Source of the DNA: DASVBE01 sp963770375
GTDB taxonomy: Bacteria; Actinomycetota; Actinomycetes; Streptosporangiales; Streptosporangiaceae
NCBI GenBank assembly: GCA_963770375.1
Contig: CAVYPM010000015.1
Location: 1-64,000 of the forward strand
Length of the DNA: 64,000 nucleotides
Direction: 5' to 3'
Each line of letters starts with the position of its first letter. The stretch's first letter is position 1. Shown here one piece after another: positions 45,866-53,824 of this stretch. The notes beneath the pieces were generated by a model that saw nothing but the letters and a program-made list of their open reading frames with translations, was not told the DNA's origin and did no database searches. A program made the position numbers and the translations under genes.

Positions 45866-47769
45866 TGACGCAGCGTGCAACCGCCCAGGGGGCGCTCGCG
45901 ATCGGGGCTCTCGGGGTTGTCTTCGGCGACCTCGGCACCAGCCCGCTCTACACCATCCAGACCGTGTTCAACCCGGGTGACCCGCATCCGGTCCCCGTGT
46001 CCGCGGCCAGCGTCTACGGCGTCATCTCGCTGATCTTCTGGTCGGTGACGATCATCGTCACCGTGACCTACGTGCTGCTGGTCATGCGCGCGGACAACGA
46101 CGGCGAGGGCGGGATCATGGCGCTGATCGCGCTGATCCGGCGGCGGGCCGCGCCGGGCGGGCGCCGGGCCAAGCTGATCCTGGCCGCGCTCGGCGTGTTC
46201 GGCGCCTCGCTGTTCTTCGGAGACAGCCTGATCACGCCGGCCATCTCGGTGCTGTCCGCTATCGAAGGCGTCAAGGTCGCCGCGCCGTCGCTATCGGACC
46301 TGGTGGTGCCGATTACGGTCGCGATCATCGTCTGCCTGTTCCTGCTCCAGCGGCTCGGCACGGGCGCGGTCGGGTCGCTGTTCGGCCCGGTGATGGTCCT
46401 GTGGTTCGTGTCCATCGGGGCGATCGGGATCCGCGGCGTGACGGACCATCCGGCGGTGCTGGCCGCGCTGTCACCCACCTACGCGGTGAGCTTCCTGGTC
46501 GGCCACTTCACGATCGCGTTCTTCTCGCTGGCCGCGGTGGTGCTCGCGGTGACCGGGGCCGAGGCACTGTACGCGGACATGGGGCACTTCGGCCGGTCGC
46601 CGATCACCCGGGTCTGGCTGTTCGTGGTCTTCCCGGCCTGCATGCTGAGCTACCTGGGCCAGGCCGCACTGGTGCTCAACCACCCGGCGACCGCCGTCAG
46701 CGGCCCGTTCTTCCTGCTGGTCCCGGGCTGGGCGCGGATCCCGATGGTGTTCCTGGCGGCGGCGGCCACGGTGATCGCCTCGCAGGCGGTGATCACCGGC
46801 GCGTTCTCGGTCGCCCGGCAGGCCGCCCAGCTTGGCTACCTGCCGCGGCTGCGCATCGCACACACCTCCGATAAGCAGATCGGCCAGGTCTACGTGCCGT
46901 GGATCAACTGGGCGCTGCTGATCGGGGTGGTCGCGCTGGTGCTGACCTTCCGCAGTTCGAGTTCGCTGGCCTACGCCTACGGCATGGCGGTGACCGGCAC
47001 GATCACCATCACCACCCTGCTGTTCTGGTACATCGCGGCGCGGTACTGGCGCTGGCCGAGGTGGGTGATCGCCGTCGGGGCGACCGGGCTGCTAACGGTC
47101 GACCTGCTGTTCTTCGCCGCGAACCTGACCAAGCTCCTCCACGGGGCGTGGCTGCCGCTGCTCATCGGGCTGCTCGTGTTCACCGTGCTGACCACCTGGC
47201 AGCGCGGGCGGGAACTGGTCACCCTCCGGCGCCAGCAGGACGAGGGACCGCTGCAGGAGTTCATCGACTCGCTGCACGGCCGCCGGCCCGCGGTGCACCG
47301 GGTGCCGGGCGTCGCGGTGTTCCTCAACCGCGGCAAGGAGACCGCGCCGCTGGCCCTGCGGGCCAACGTCGAGCACAACCACGTGCTGCACCGGCACGTG
47401 CTGATCCTCTCGATCCAGACCGTGCCCGTGCCGCACGTGCCCGAGGACGAGCGGGTCAGCGTCGACGCGCTCGGTCACAAGGACGACCGGATCACGTTCG
47501 TGGCGGCCAGGTTCGGCTACATGGACCGGCAGAACGTCCCCGCGCTGCTGCCGCTGATCCGCCAGGCCGACCTGGAGCATCCGCTGGGCCGGGGCGAGCC
47601 GTCGTACTTCCTGTCCACGATCGACCTGAGCCTGGGCGACGCCCCCGGCCTGAACCGCTGGCGCAAGCGCCTGTTCCTGGCCACCTCGCAGATCACCGCC
47701 GACGCGGCCGAGTACTTCCAGCTGCCCCGCGACAGCACGGTGATCATGGGCTCCCGCATCGAGCTCTAG
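45865..47769 (+). CDS. kup: Kup-family low-affinity potassium uptake transporter
   Basis: This 634-residue protein has the KUP/HAK signature start (GALGVVFGDLGTSPLYTIQTVF), FGASLFFGDSLITPAISVLSAIEGVKV, AEALYADMGHFGRSPI, NHPATAVSGPFFLLVP and SQAVITGAFSVARQAAQLGYLPRL, then about twelve membrane helices ending near residue 435 and a soluble C-terminal domain (VPGVAVFLNRGKETAPLAL, HRHVLILSIQTVPVPHV, TFVAARFGYMDRQNVP). It imports K+ with protons. The start is GTG at 45865, chosen because it precisely precedes the conserved N-terminus. It is divergent from the cNMP-domain kinase. No c-di-AMP riboswitch is visible upstream. Confidence 0.95.
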   Translation: MTQRATAQGALAIGALGVVFGDLGTSPLYTIQTVFNPGDPHPVPVSAASVYGVISLIFWSVTIIVTVTYVLLVMRADNDGEGGIMALIALIRRRAAPGGRRAKLILAALGVFGASLFFGDSLITPAISVLSAIEGVKVAAPSLSDLVVPITVAIIVCLFLLQRLGTGAVGSLFGPVMVLWFVSIGAIGIRGVTDHPAVLAALSPTYAVSFLVGHFTIAFFSLAAVVLAVTGAEALYADMGHFGRSPITRVWLFVVFPACMLSYLGQAALVLNHPATAVSGPFFLLVPGWARIPMVFLAAAATVIASQAVITGAFSVARQAAQLGYLPRLRIAHTSDKQIGQVYVPWINWALLIGVVALVLTFRSSSSLAYAYGMAVTGTITITTLLFWYIAARYWRWPRWVIAVGATGLLTVDLLFFAANLTKLLHGAWLPLLIGLLVFTVLTTWQRGRELVTLRRQQDEGPLQEFIDSLHGRRPAVHRVPGVAVFLNRGKETAPLALRANVEHNHVLHRHVLILSIQTVPVPHVPEDERVSVDALGHKDDRITFVAARFGYMDRQNVPALLPLIRQADLEHPLGRGEPSYFLSTIDLSLGDAPGLNRWRKRLFLATSQITADAAEYFQLPRDSTVIMGSRIEL

Positions 47770-48905
47770 CCGGTTGCGCCCGGCGCCCGGGGCGGGCGCA
47801 GGCAGGTCAGGAGGTCGCTGACCGGGAGCGGTGTGCCGCCGCTGGTTTCTGGGCCGGAGACCGGTTCCGCGGCCAGCAGGGCGCTGACGACGGCCTCCTC
47901 CGTGGCTTCGGTGACGGCCTGGAAGAGCAGGTCGAGCAGCGGGCCGTCCTCGGGCAGCACCGCGGCCGGGAGCTGATCGGCCGCGGGGACGTGCGGGATC
48001 CGCCGGGCGGTCGAGAACGCGATCACGTAGTCGCCGCTGTTGTGGTCGCCGGGCGTGCCGGTCCGCGCGAGGCCGTTCTGGGCCCGGCGGGCCAGCCGGC
48101 CGAGCTGCCGGGAGTCCGCCGGGGCGGACGTGGCCAGGATCACCACGCACGAACCGCCGCCTTCCGGGGCCGCCGCCGCTGCGCTGGCCGGCGGGTGCAG
48201 CGACTCGCCCACCGGCACGCCGGCGATCCGCAGCTCGCGGGCCCGGCCGAAGTTCGCCAGCACCAGGACGCCGGCCAGGTAGGGCTCGCCGCTGGTGGGG
48301 ACCGTCCGGGAGGCCGTGCCGATGCCGCCCTTCCAGCCGTAGCAGACCATGCCGGTGCCCGCGCCGACCGATCCCTCGGTTACCGGGCCGCCGGTGGCGG
48401 CGGCGATGGCGGCGGTCACGTGCCCGGGGCGGACCACCAGGGCGCGGATGTCGTTGAGCCGGGCGTCGCTGCACTCGGCGACCACCGGGTTGACGTTGCC
48501 GGCCGTGCGGCCGATGTCCGGGTCGGCGGCGAGCGCGTGGCGCACCAGGCCCTCGAACGCGGCGCCGATGCTGAGCGTGTTCGTGAGCGCGATCGGCGTC
48601 TCGATGTTCCCTAGTTCCTGCACCTGCGTCGAGCCGGCCGCCTTGCCGTAACCGTTGATGACGTGGAACGCGGCGGGCACTTTCTCGCGGAACAGGTTGC
48701 CGCCGTGGGGGAGCACGACGGTCACGCCGGTGCGGGCCGGGCCGCGCGGCGGGTCGCTGGATCCGTCGTCGATGATCGTGACGTGGCCGACCTGGACGCC
48801 CGGGACGTCGGTGATCGCGTTGTGCGGGCCGGGCTCCAGCGTGCCGAGCACGATCCCGAGCTCGCGCGGCCGCGGCTTGCGGCCGCGGTCAGTGCTGCTG
48901 GCCAC
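47766..48905 (-). CDS. P1-family (DmpA-like) aminopeptidase/acylase
   Basis: This 379-residue Ntn-hydrolase of peptidase family S58 has HNAITDVPGVQVGHVTI, TGVTVVLPHGGNLFREKVPAAFHVINGYGKAAG, ELGNIETPIALTNTLSIG, NPVVAECSDARLND, and the autocleavage region GSVGAGTGMVCYGWKGGIGTASRTV, where the Ser of GTASR is the expected nucleophile. The start is GTG at 48905, overlapping the deacetylase by 17 bases. Family members release N-terminal D- or beta-amino acids from small peptides and amides. Its stop abuts that of kup, which converges. Confidence 0.9.
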   Translation of the reverse strand: MASSTDRGRKPRPRELGIVLGTLEPGPHNAITDVPGVQVGHVTIIDDGSSDPPRGPARTGVTVVLPHGGNLFREKVPAAFHVINGYGKAAGSTQVQELGNIETPIALTNTLSIGAAFEGLVRHALAADPDIGRTAGNVNPVVAECSDARLNDIRALVVRPGHVTAAIAAATGGPVTEGSVGAGTGMVCYGWKGGIGTASRTVPTSGEPYLAGVLVLANFGRARELRIAGVPVGESLHPPASAAAAAPEGGGSCVVILATSAPADSRQLGRLARRAQNGLARTGTPGDHNSGDYVIAFSTARRIPHVPAADQLPAAVLPEDGPLLDLLFQAVTEATEEAVVSALLAAEPVSGPETSGGTPLPVSDLLTCLRPPRAPGATG

Positions 48906-49773
48906 CGGGCCCGCCCGACCGGGTGCGGAACTCCTCCGCGACCTCGCCCATCCGGGCGAACCTGAGGCCGGGATACCGCTGGCCGTGCTCGATCACCTGC
49001 TCGAGCAGCTTGATCCGGTGCCCCCGGCCGATGACCTGCGGGTGCATGGTGAGGTCGAATACGCCGCCGGGCACCCGCTCGACCATGAAGTCGATGTCGC
49101 TGGCCCAGATCTCGAAAACCTTCGACGGGCTGGCGAGCGTGTTGGCGCTGAAGCGCGGCGACGAGACGAACTCGAACTGAGGGAAGTCGTCCCAGCTCCA
49201 GCTCACCGGGATCTCCACGATCTCGCTCGGCTCCCCGAACAGGAACCCTCCGTCCGTCCGGGGCACGTCCCCGATGCGGGCGTAGTAGCAGTTGTAGTCG
49301 TCGGCGGCCAGGCTCGAGTCGTACCGGAAGCCGAGTTCGGCCAGCAGCCGGATGCTGTTATCGGTCAGGTCCCATCCCGGTGACCGGTAGCCGGCCGGCC
49401 GGACGCCCGCGACCCGCTCCAGCGCCTCGGTGCCCTTCTCGTACATGGCCCGCTCGCCGTCGGGGTCGCCCAGGTAGTCGGTCGGGCTCTCGTGCAGGTA
49501 TCCGTGGTGGCCGATCTCGTGCCCGCGCCTGGCGATTTCCCTGACGGCATCCGGGAACGAGTCGGCGGTGTACCCGGGGATGAAGAAGGTCGCCGGGACC
49601 TGATACCGGTCCAGCACGTCGAGGACGCGGTAGATCCCCACCCGGCCGCCGAACTCGCCCCGCGACAGGACGCCGGGCGTGACCGCCCTGAAGCTCCCCA
49701 TCCAGGCGGCCATGGTGTCGAAGTCGAACGTCAGGCAGATGCTGCCCTGGCCGGGCGACGCACCATCGGTCAT
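48889..49773 (-). CDS. Polysaccharide deacetylase family protein (PuuE/CE4-like)
   Basis: This 294-residue cytoplasmic NodB-fold enzyme has ICLTFDFDTMAAWMGS (metal Asp in the FDFD motif), VPATFFIPGYTADSFP, GHEIGHHGYLHESP (His pair), GYRSPGWDLTDNSIRLLAELGFRYDSSLAADD and FDLTMHPQVIGRGHR. The FDFD rather than YDDG motif and the HPQVIGRG end resemble the subgroup acting on small amides such as allantoin-like or cyclic imide substrates rather than cell-wall sugars. The start is ATG at 49773. It is translationally coupled to the P1 peptidase that follows. Confidence 0.85.
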   Translation of the reverse strand: MTDGASPGQGSICLTFDFDTMAAWMGSFRAVTPGVLSRGEFGGRVGIYRVLDVLDRYQVPATFFIPGYTADSFPDAVREIARRGHEIGHHGYLHESPTDYLGDPDGERAMYEKGTEALERVAGVRPAGYRSPGWDLTDNSIRLLAELGFRYDSSLAADDYNCYYARIGDVPRTDGGFLFGEPSEIVEIPVSWSWDDFPQFEFVSSPRFSANTLASPSKVFEIWASDIDFMVERVPGGVFDLTMHPQVIGRGHRIKLLEQVIEHGQRYPGLRFARMGEVAEEFRTRSGGPGGQQH

Positions 49774-49839
49774 GAGCGGCCTCCCCGGGTTGCGTACCCG
49801 ACGACCGTAACGCCTCCCGGTTCCTGCGATCATGCTGGC

Positions 49840-50136
49840 GTGTTTGTGCGCGTGTGGGAGTACGAGGTGCCGCTGGACCGGACCGGGGCGTTCACTACGG
49901 CCTATGCGGCCGACGGCCCGTGGGGCGAGCTGTTCCGCCGGGCCGGTGGATTCCTGGGCACGGAGCTGTACCGCGACAGTGCCCGGCCCGGCCGTTACCT
50001 GACCATCGACCGCTGGCAGGACGAGCAGGCCTGGCAGGCGTTTCTCGCCGCCTTCCGGCTGGACTACGAGTCCCTCGACGCCCAGCTCGAGGGCATTGCC
50101 GCGGTAGAGCGATCGCTGTTCGAGGGATCCTCGTAG
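49840..50136 (+). CDS. Small antibiotic-monooxygenase-like (ABM/Dabb-fold) protein
   Basis: This 98-residue ferredoxin-like fold protein has VRVWEYEVPLDRTGAFTTAYAADGPWGELFRRAGGFLGTELYRDS, RYLTIDRWQDEQAWQAFLAAF and EGIAAVERSLFEGS, typical of the ABM superfamily. The start is GTG at 49840. It is divergent from the deacetylase with 66 bases between. Such proteins can be heme-degrading or quinol oxygenases, or purely structural; no function can be fixed. Confidence 0.75.
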   Translation: MFVRVWEYEVPLDRTGAFTTAYAADGPWGELFRRAGGFLGTELYRDSARPGRYLTIDRWQDEQAWQAFLAAFRLDYESLDAQLEGIAAVERSLFEGSS

Positions 50137-50145
50137 CCTGGCCGG

Positions 50146-50289
50146 GTGGACGCGAAGACCGAAGAGCTGCGCGCTGCGCACGACGCCCTGGCCGAGGTGT
50201 ACGCCGGCCGCCTGGCTCATGTGATGGACGAGCTGCCCGATCCCGACGAGAAGCAGCCGCAGGGATACCTCATCGCCCGGCGGTGCTGA
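50146..50289 (+). pseudogene. Short ORF resembling the N-terminus of a SAM-dependent methyltransferase
   Basis: GTG at 50146 opens 47 codons (DAKTEELRAAHDALAEVYAGRL, HVMDELPDPDEKQPQGYLIARRC). The first 30 residues resemble the leader of actinobacterial class I methyltransferases (TRAAYDxVAxxYAxxLxDEL), after which the Rossmann domain is absent. It may be a remnant left by a deletion, or a small stand-alone protein upstream of the DksA-like gene (12 bases apart). No glycine-rich SAM motif is present. Confidence 0.4.
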
Positions 50290-50301
50290 CAGGAGGGGCC
50301 G

Positions 50302-50649
50302 ATGAATGAGCAGGCCGTCGCGGAGTTGCTCGCCGCCGAGCGGGTCAGCGTGCTTGAGCGGCTGGCCGGGCTGGAACGCGAGCTTGCGGCCATCATCGAG
50401 TCGTCGGGCTCGGCCGGCACGGACGACGAGCACGACCCCGAGGGCGCCACGCTCGCGTTCGAGCGGCAGCATCTGGCCGCGCTGGTCAGCCAGGCCCGCG
50501 GTCACCTGACCCAGATCGACGCGGCGATGCTCCGGCTGGCCGAGGGCAGCTACGGCATCTGCGAAGGCTGCGGTGTTTCGATCAGCGAAGCACGCCTGGC
50601 CGCCCGGCCCGTGACCACGCTGTGCATCACCTGCGCCGCCCGCCGCTGA
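50302..50649 (+). CDS. DksA/TraR-family zinc-finger protein
   Basis: This 115-residue protein has an N-terminal helical coiled-coil region (residues 1-80) and a C-terminal C4 zinc finger (CEGCGVSISEARLAARPVTTLCITC, Cys87, Cys90, Cys108, Cys111), which defines DksA/TraR proteins. The family binds the RNA polymerase secondary channel and modulates promoter choice. The coiled-coil carries DDEHDPEG where DksA has its acidic tip. The start is ATG at 50302 with GGAGG upstream. Confidence 0.88.
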   Translation: MNEQAVAELLAAERVSVLERLAGLERELAAIIESSGSAGTDDEHDPEGATLAFERQHLAALVSQARGHLTQIDAAMLRLAEGSYGICEGCGVSISEARLAARPVTTLCITCAARR

Positions 50650-50747
50650 CCCGGAGCCAGGCCCCCCGCGACAGGGCTCTTGTCCCCGGCCGCAGGCCGC
50701 GGCCTGGTGACCGCCAGGGCGTGCCGTAGCGGCCACATGAGCGCGGT

Positions 50748-51638
50748 CTACCCGCGCGCCGGGCCCGCGCCCGGCTCGCCGGGGAAGGTGCCGAGCTCGG
50801 CCAGGTTGTAGCCGTCGGGGTAGGTGCGGATACCGGAGTTCTGGCGGGCGAACCGGGGCTCGGCCCGGGGCGGCTGCCATCGCCCGGCGCGGCCGCGGGC
50901 GGCCAGGGCGGCGCGCACGGCCGTCCGCAGCACCGGGTTCGGCCGCGGGAACCGGAACGCCTCCAGCAGCGGGTCGTCCATCAGCGCGTACGCGACCGGC
51001 CGGACCAGGCGGGCGGGCAGCAGATGGAACGGCGGGAACGTGCCCAGCAGGTCCAGGGTGGCGTCGGCTACGGCCCGGCCACCCGGGCTGAACGCGAAGT
51101 GCTCCCGCTCGTAACCGTCCATCAGCTGCTCGAAGCCGGCGTAGCTGTCCGGCACCGCACGGATGTTCATGTGCTGCGCCACGGCCCGGTAGTAGGTCAC
51201 CGAGGCGGCCTTCTCGATGCCGGCCATCGGCCGCCAGCCGTAGGCGGCCAGCCAGCGGACCGGGGTGACCACGAACGTGGAAAGCACGTAGCGCATGTCG
51301 TCGTTCGGGATCGGATACGCGCCGTGCATCTGGTTCATCCGCCGGAACGCGTCCCTGGCCTGCGAGGTTCCGAACCCGTGCTCGATGACCGCGTCCAGGA
51401 TCAGCGCGGTGTCGTCGTAGCGCTTCTGCGTGCGCCGGGTGAACTCGCCGGTCCGGGCCAGCAGCTCCCCGATGCCCGGCACCGCATAGGTCCTGAACAG
51501 CGCGAAGCTCAGCGCCTGCTTCATGTCCCACGGGAACTCCAGGGTGACCGTGGCCCGGTAGATCTCGTGAAAGTCCCTGACCGGGTCCAGCCCCTCCAGC
51601 CGGCGCAGCCGGCGCAGTCGTCCGTGGCGTGCCATCAC
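50748..51638 (-). CDS. MpaB/Lcp-type heme oxygenase family protein (DUF2236)
   Basis: This 296-residue protein has the family text RDFHEIYRATVTLEFPWDMKQALSFALFRTYAVPGIGELL, RRTQKRYDDTALILDAVIEHGF, RRMNQMHGAYPIPNDDMRYVLSTFVVTPVRW and PVAYALMDDPLLEAF. Members include the mycophenolic-acid enzyme MpaB and rubber oxygenase Lcp; the RRMNQMHGAY histidine is the expected heme ligand. The start is ATG at 51638. The C-terminus is proline-rich. Substrate unknown. Confidence 0.85.
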   Translation of the reverse strand: MMARHGRLRRLRRLEGLDPVRDFHEIYRATVTLEFPWDMKQALSFALFRTYAVPGIGELLARTGEFTRRTQKRYDDTALILDAVIEHGFGTSQARDAFRRMNQMHGAYPIPNDDMRYVLSTFVVTPVRWLAAYGWRPMAGIEKAASVTYYRAVAQHMNIRAVPDSYAGFEQLMDGYEREHFAFSPGGRAVADATLDLLGTFPPFHLLPARLVRPVAYALMDDPLLEAFRFPRPNPVLRTAVRAALAARGRAGRWQPPRAEPRFARQNSGIRTYPDGYNLAELGTFPGEPGAGPARG

Positions 51639-51726
51639 TCTGCTTTCTGTCCCGGGGCTTTTCTCTCACTGGCCCCCACGCTGACAACGGCCCGTGGCCC
51701 CGTGCAGATCAACGGCGCCAGCCACC

Positions 51727-51743
51727 GGCCCCGAATCGGGGCC
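51727..51743. repeat. Perfect 17-base GC palindrome upstream of the MpaB-like gene
   Basis: GGCCCCGAATCGGGGCC is self-complementary. It lies between two divergent genes (51639-51838), followed by a further GGCTGGCCCCGATC copy of its half. It may be an operator or a hairpin in either leader; no known regulator can be assigned. Confidence 0.4.
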
Positions 51744-51838
51744 AGCCCGGACCCGGACCAGGGCTGGCCCCGATCAGCGCCCGCCCGCCGGCGTGGTCTG
51801 GTGACAGTCAGCAGCACCGGACCAGAGGAGGTCACCAG

Positions 51839-52375
51839 ATGAACAGGTCAGCAAGGCGGGCAGCGATCATCGGCAGCGCGGCACTCGCGGTCGCGGTCGG
51901 CACGGCCGGGGCCGCCGCGGCGGCTCCCCGCGGCACGGCGGCGCCAGACGCCCGCACCCTGACGGTCTTCGCGTTCGACATCAACAACGGCGGCCCGGAC
52001 CCGGGCTTCATCCCGGTCCCCGGCACCAGCCGCAGCAGCTTCGCCCAGGGCGACGAGCTCATCATCAACGACCAGCTGACCCTCCCGGAACTAGCCGGCA
52101 AGGGCTTCCCGATCATCGGCCACGACTCCGGCGTCTGCACGCTGACCCGGCTGCCCGAGCGCGACGCCCGGCAGACGTACGCCAGCTGCGTGGTCACCGC
52201 CGTAGTCCGCGGCGGCAGCCTGACCGTCCAGGGCATCCTCAGCTTCCACGGCCAGCAGCCGCTGCCCGCCACGCTGGCGGTCACCGGCGGCACCGGCCGG
52301 TACGCCGGCGCAGCCGGCACCGTCCACGTCGGCTTCGCCCGGGACCACAAGATCCTGACGTTCCGGCTCCGCTAG
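51839..52375 (+). CDS. Secreted dirigent/allene-oxide-cyclase-like beta-barrel protein
   Basis: This 178-residue protein has a Sec signal peptide (RRAAIIGSAALAVAVGTAGAAAAA, cleavage near residue 29) and a mature domain of about 145 residues with FAFDINNGGPDPGF, GDELIINDQLTLP, YASCVVTAVVRGGSLTVQGILSFHG and LAVTGGTGRYAGAAGTVHVGF. The last motif (VTGGTGxYxGAxG) is the hallmark of the dirigent / allene oxide cyclase barrel fold. The start is ATG at 51839 with AGAGGAGG upstream. It is exported; its ligand is unknown. Confidence 0.85.
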   Translation: MNRSARRAAIIGSAALAVAVGTAGAAAAAPRGTAAPDARTLTVFAFDINNGGPDPGFIPVPGTSRSSFAQGDELIINDQLTLPELAGKGFPIIGHDSGVCTLTRLPERDARQTYASCVVTAVVRGGSLTVQGILSFHGQQPLPATLAVTGGTGRYAGAAGTVHVGFARDHKILTFRLR

Positions 52376-52390
52376 CCCACCCGCCGCGCT

Positions 52391-52444
52391 CATGATCACG
52401 GAGGATTTCCTGCCGCCCTGCACCCCTCATCCTCCGTGATCATG
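52391..52444. repeat. Inverted repeat (16-bp arms) carrying the CCTCCGTGATCATG motif
   Basis: CATGATCACGGAGGAT (52391-52406) pairs perfectly with 52429-52444 around a 22-base loop. It directly follows the dirigent-like gene and could act as a terminator. The right arm's CCTCCGTGATCATGG recurs in the same orientation at 52657-52671, 53581-53595 and 53729-53743. Confidence 0.75.
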
Positions 52445-52457
52445 GTGGGCCGGTGTC

Positions 52458-52509
52458 ATGATCCGCCAGGGTTTTGGGTGCTGGGGCACCGAAAACCCTG
52501 GCGGATCAT
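52458..52509. repeat. Long near-perfect hairpin (18 bp plus 5 bp)
   Basis: ATGATCCGCCAGGGTTTT (52458-52475) pairs with 52492-52509. Inside it, after one mismatch, GGTGC-TGGG-GCACC forms a further five pairs. The structure contains GATCATG-like ends similar to the neighbouring inverted repeat but a different stem, so the two form a tandem of palindromes of the REP type. Confidence 0.75.
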
Positions 52510-52560
52510 CAGGCGCGGCCGGGCCCGGTGGGGCTGGCTGGTCCCTGGCCCCGGGCGTCA

Positions 52561-52671
52561 GAGCTGGCTGGCCCACTCGATGACCAGCCGACGGGACGAT
52601 CGGGTGGCCTGGTCATCCATTTCGGATCTGGGACGCAACCCTCCAGCACCCCTCATCCTCCGTGATCATGG
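52561..52671 (+). repeat. Dispersed 111-bp repeat, copy A
   Basis: This copy shares its order of landmarks with 53633-53743: GAGC..GGCTG, CGATGACCAGC (or GCAATGACCAGC), GGACGA, TGGCC/CTGGCC, ATTTCGGAT, and the terminal ATCCTCCGTGATCATGG. Both copies are 111 bases and flank the reductase-fold gene as direct repeats. Identity is partial, so the copies are old. No coding capacity is seen. Confidence 0.65.
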
Positions 52672-52925
52672 ACGGCCTGCTCCATGATTCGGAAGGATCT
52701 GCCACCACGGGGCGCGCCATTCCAGATCCGAAAGCGGGCGGCCACGTCAGTTCGTTGCCCAGTCGGCCGATCATCGGTGGACCACCCGCGCCGTGCCGGT
52801 TCGTCTGCCGGGCCGATGAGATCCGGGCGCCAGCAACGTCATCACTGCGGACCGCGGGACAAGCCCGCGACAGAGAACGGAGACGCGGCCGTGGCAATTG
52901 AGTTCGGCGGCTGGACGGTAGTGAG

Positions 52926-53501
52926 ATGAGCGGCAAGGTGGTCGTGAACAGGTCGATGTCGCTTGACGGCTTCATCGCCGGCCCCGGTGACGCGATGGAC
53001 TGGATCTTCGACTTCGTGACGCCGGACGCGGCCTGGCTGTCGGAGATCGCGGCGGCCACCGGCGCCATGCTCGTCGGCCGCCGGACCGATGAGGTAGGCG
53101 ACCGGATGGACGCCAGCCAGGAGCGGGGGTCAGCATCGAGCGACGAGGGCTACCCCTTCTCCGGACCCTCGTTCGTCCTCACCCACGAGCCTCCGGACCC
53201 GCCGGCCCCGGAGGTCACTTACCTCACCGGTGACATCGGGGAAGCGGTCGCCACGGCACTGAACGCTGCGGGCGGCAAGAACCTCGAAATCCTCGGTGCT
53301 GACGTGGCCCGTCAGTGCCTGCAGCGGGGTCTCGTGGACGAGATCCTGGTGTATGTCCTGCCGGTGCTGCTCGGCGACGGCATCCGGTTCTACTCCTCCA
53401 AGGGTCTCGCGAGGATCGACCTGGAACCGCTCGACAGCACGCGGCATGGAGCCGTCACCATCCTTCGCTTCGGCGTCCGCAAGCAGCCATCGGTGCAGTG
53501 A
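52926..53501 (+). CDS. Dihydrofolate reductase-fold (RibD C-terminal type) protein
   Basis: This 191-residue RibD_C/DHFR-like protein has VVVNRSMSLDGFIAGPGDAMDWIFDF, TGAMLVGRRTDEVG, PSFVLTHEPP, NLEILGADVARQCLQRGLVDEILVYVLPVLLGDGIRFY and a C-terminal VTILRFGVRK. The NADPH-binding loop text and the GLVDEI(x)3(x)PVLLGxGxRFF-like end are typical. The start is ATG at 52926 with a weak GACGGTAGTG upstream. It is embedded between two 111-bp direct repeats and other palindromes. Reductase activity on a nitro- or pterin-like compound is possible but unproven. Confidence 0.85.
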   Translation: MSGKVVVNRSMSLDGFIAGPGDAMDWIFDFVTPDAAWLSEIAAATGAMLVGRRTDEVGDRMDASQERGSASSDEGYPFSGPSFVLTHEPPDPPAPEVTYLTGDIGEAVATALNAAGGKNLEILGADVARQCLQRGLVDEILVYVLPVLLGDGIRFYSSKGLARIDLEPLDSTRHGAVTILRFGVRKQPSVQ

Positions 53502-53771
53502 CTGGGCGGCACGGGCCCCACGTCCCGGAGTGAGGCTCTTCATGAACCGGGAGGAATACCGGTGCTCCCTGGTGCGAGACCCTCCGTGATCATGGACCGC
53601 CGCTGCACCGGCCAGGGCCCGCCGCCGGTTCAGAGCCGGGCTGTCCACGCAATGACCAGCTGGCGGAGGGACGACCCCGCCTGGCCGGATATTTCGGATT
53701 CAGGAGGCCATACCCCGCGGTGCGAAATCCTCCGTGATCATGGCGGGAAGGATCAGCCGCGGCAGCCTAGC
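53502..53771. other. Repeat-rich intergenic region downstream of the reductase-fold gene
   Basis: No gene is supported here. The segment holds the CCTCCGTGATCATGG motif at 53581-53595 and the whole of repeat copy B (53633-53743). Its density of GATCATG-containing palindromes matches the region before the reductase gene. Confidence 0.5.
53633..53743 (+). repeat. Dispersed 111-bp repeat, copy B
   Basis: This is the partner of 52561-52671 in the same orientation and of the same length, ending in CCTCCGTGATCATGG at 53729-53743. Together the two copies bracket about 960 bases containing the reductase-fold gene. Confidence 0.65.
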
Positions 53772-53774
53772 GCG

Positions 53775-53824
53775 ACCGGAATTCCAGGCCCTCGAACTCA
53801 CCGGAATTCCAGGCCCTCGAACTC
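53775..53824. repeat. 25-bp tandem duplication at the 3' end of the monooxygenase gene
   Basis: Two identical 25-base units (53775-53799 and 53800-53824) cover the last codons of the monooxygenase. The unit length is not a multiple of three, so the junction creates the TGA stop (53800-53798). Without the duplication the frame would read ...EFEGLEFRSR and end at a TAG a few bases further on. The protein end is thus nearly unchanged. Confidence 0.85.

Noticed and set aside
52391..53743. CRISPR array
   Set aside because: The repeated 15-base motif is palindromic, irregularly spaced (tens to hundreds of bases) and not accompanied by cas genes.
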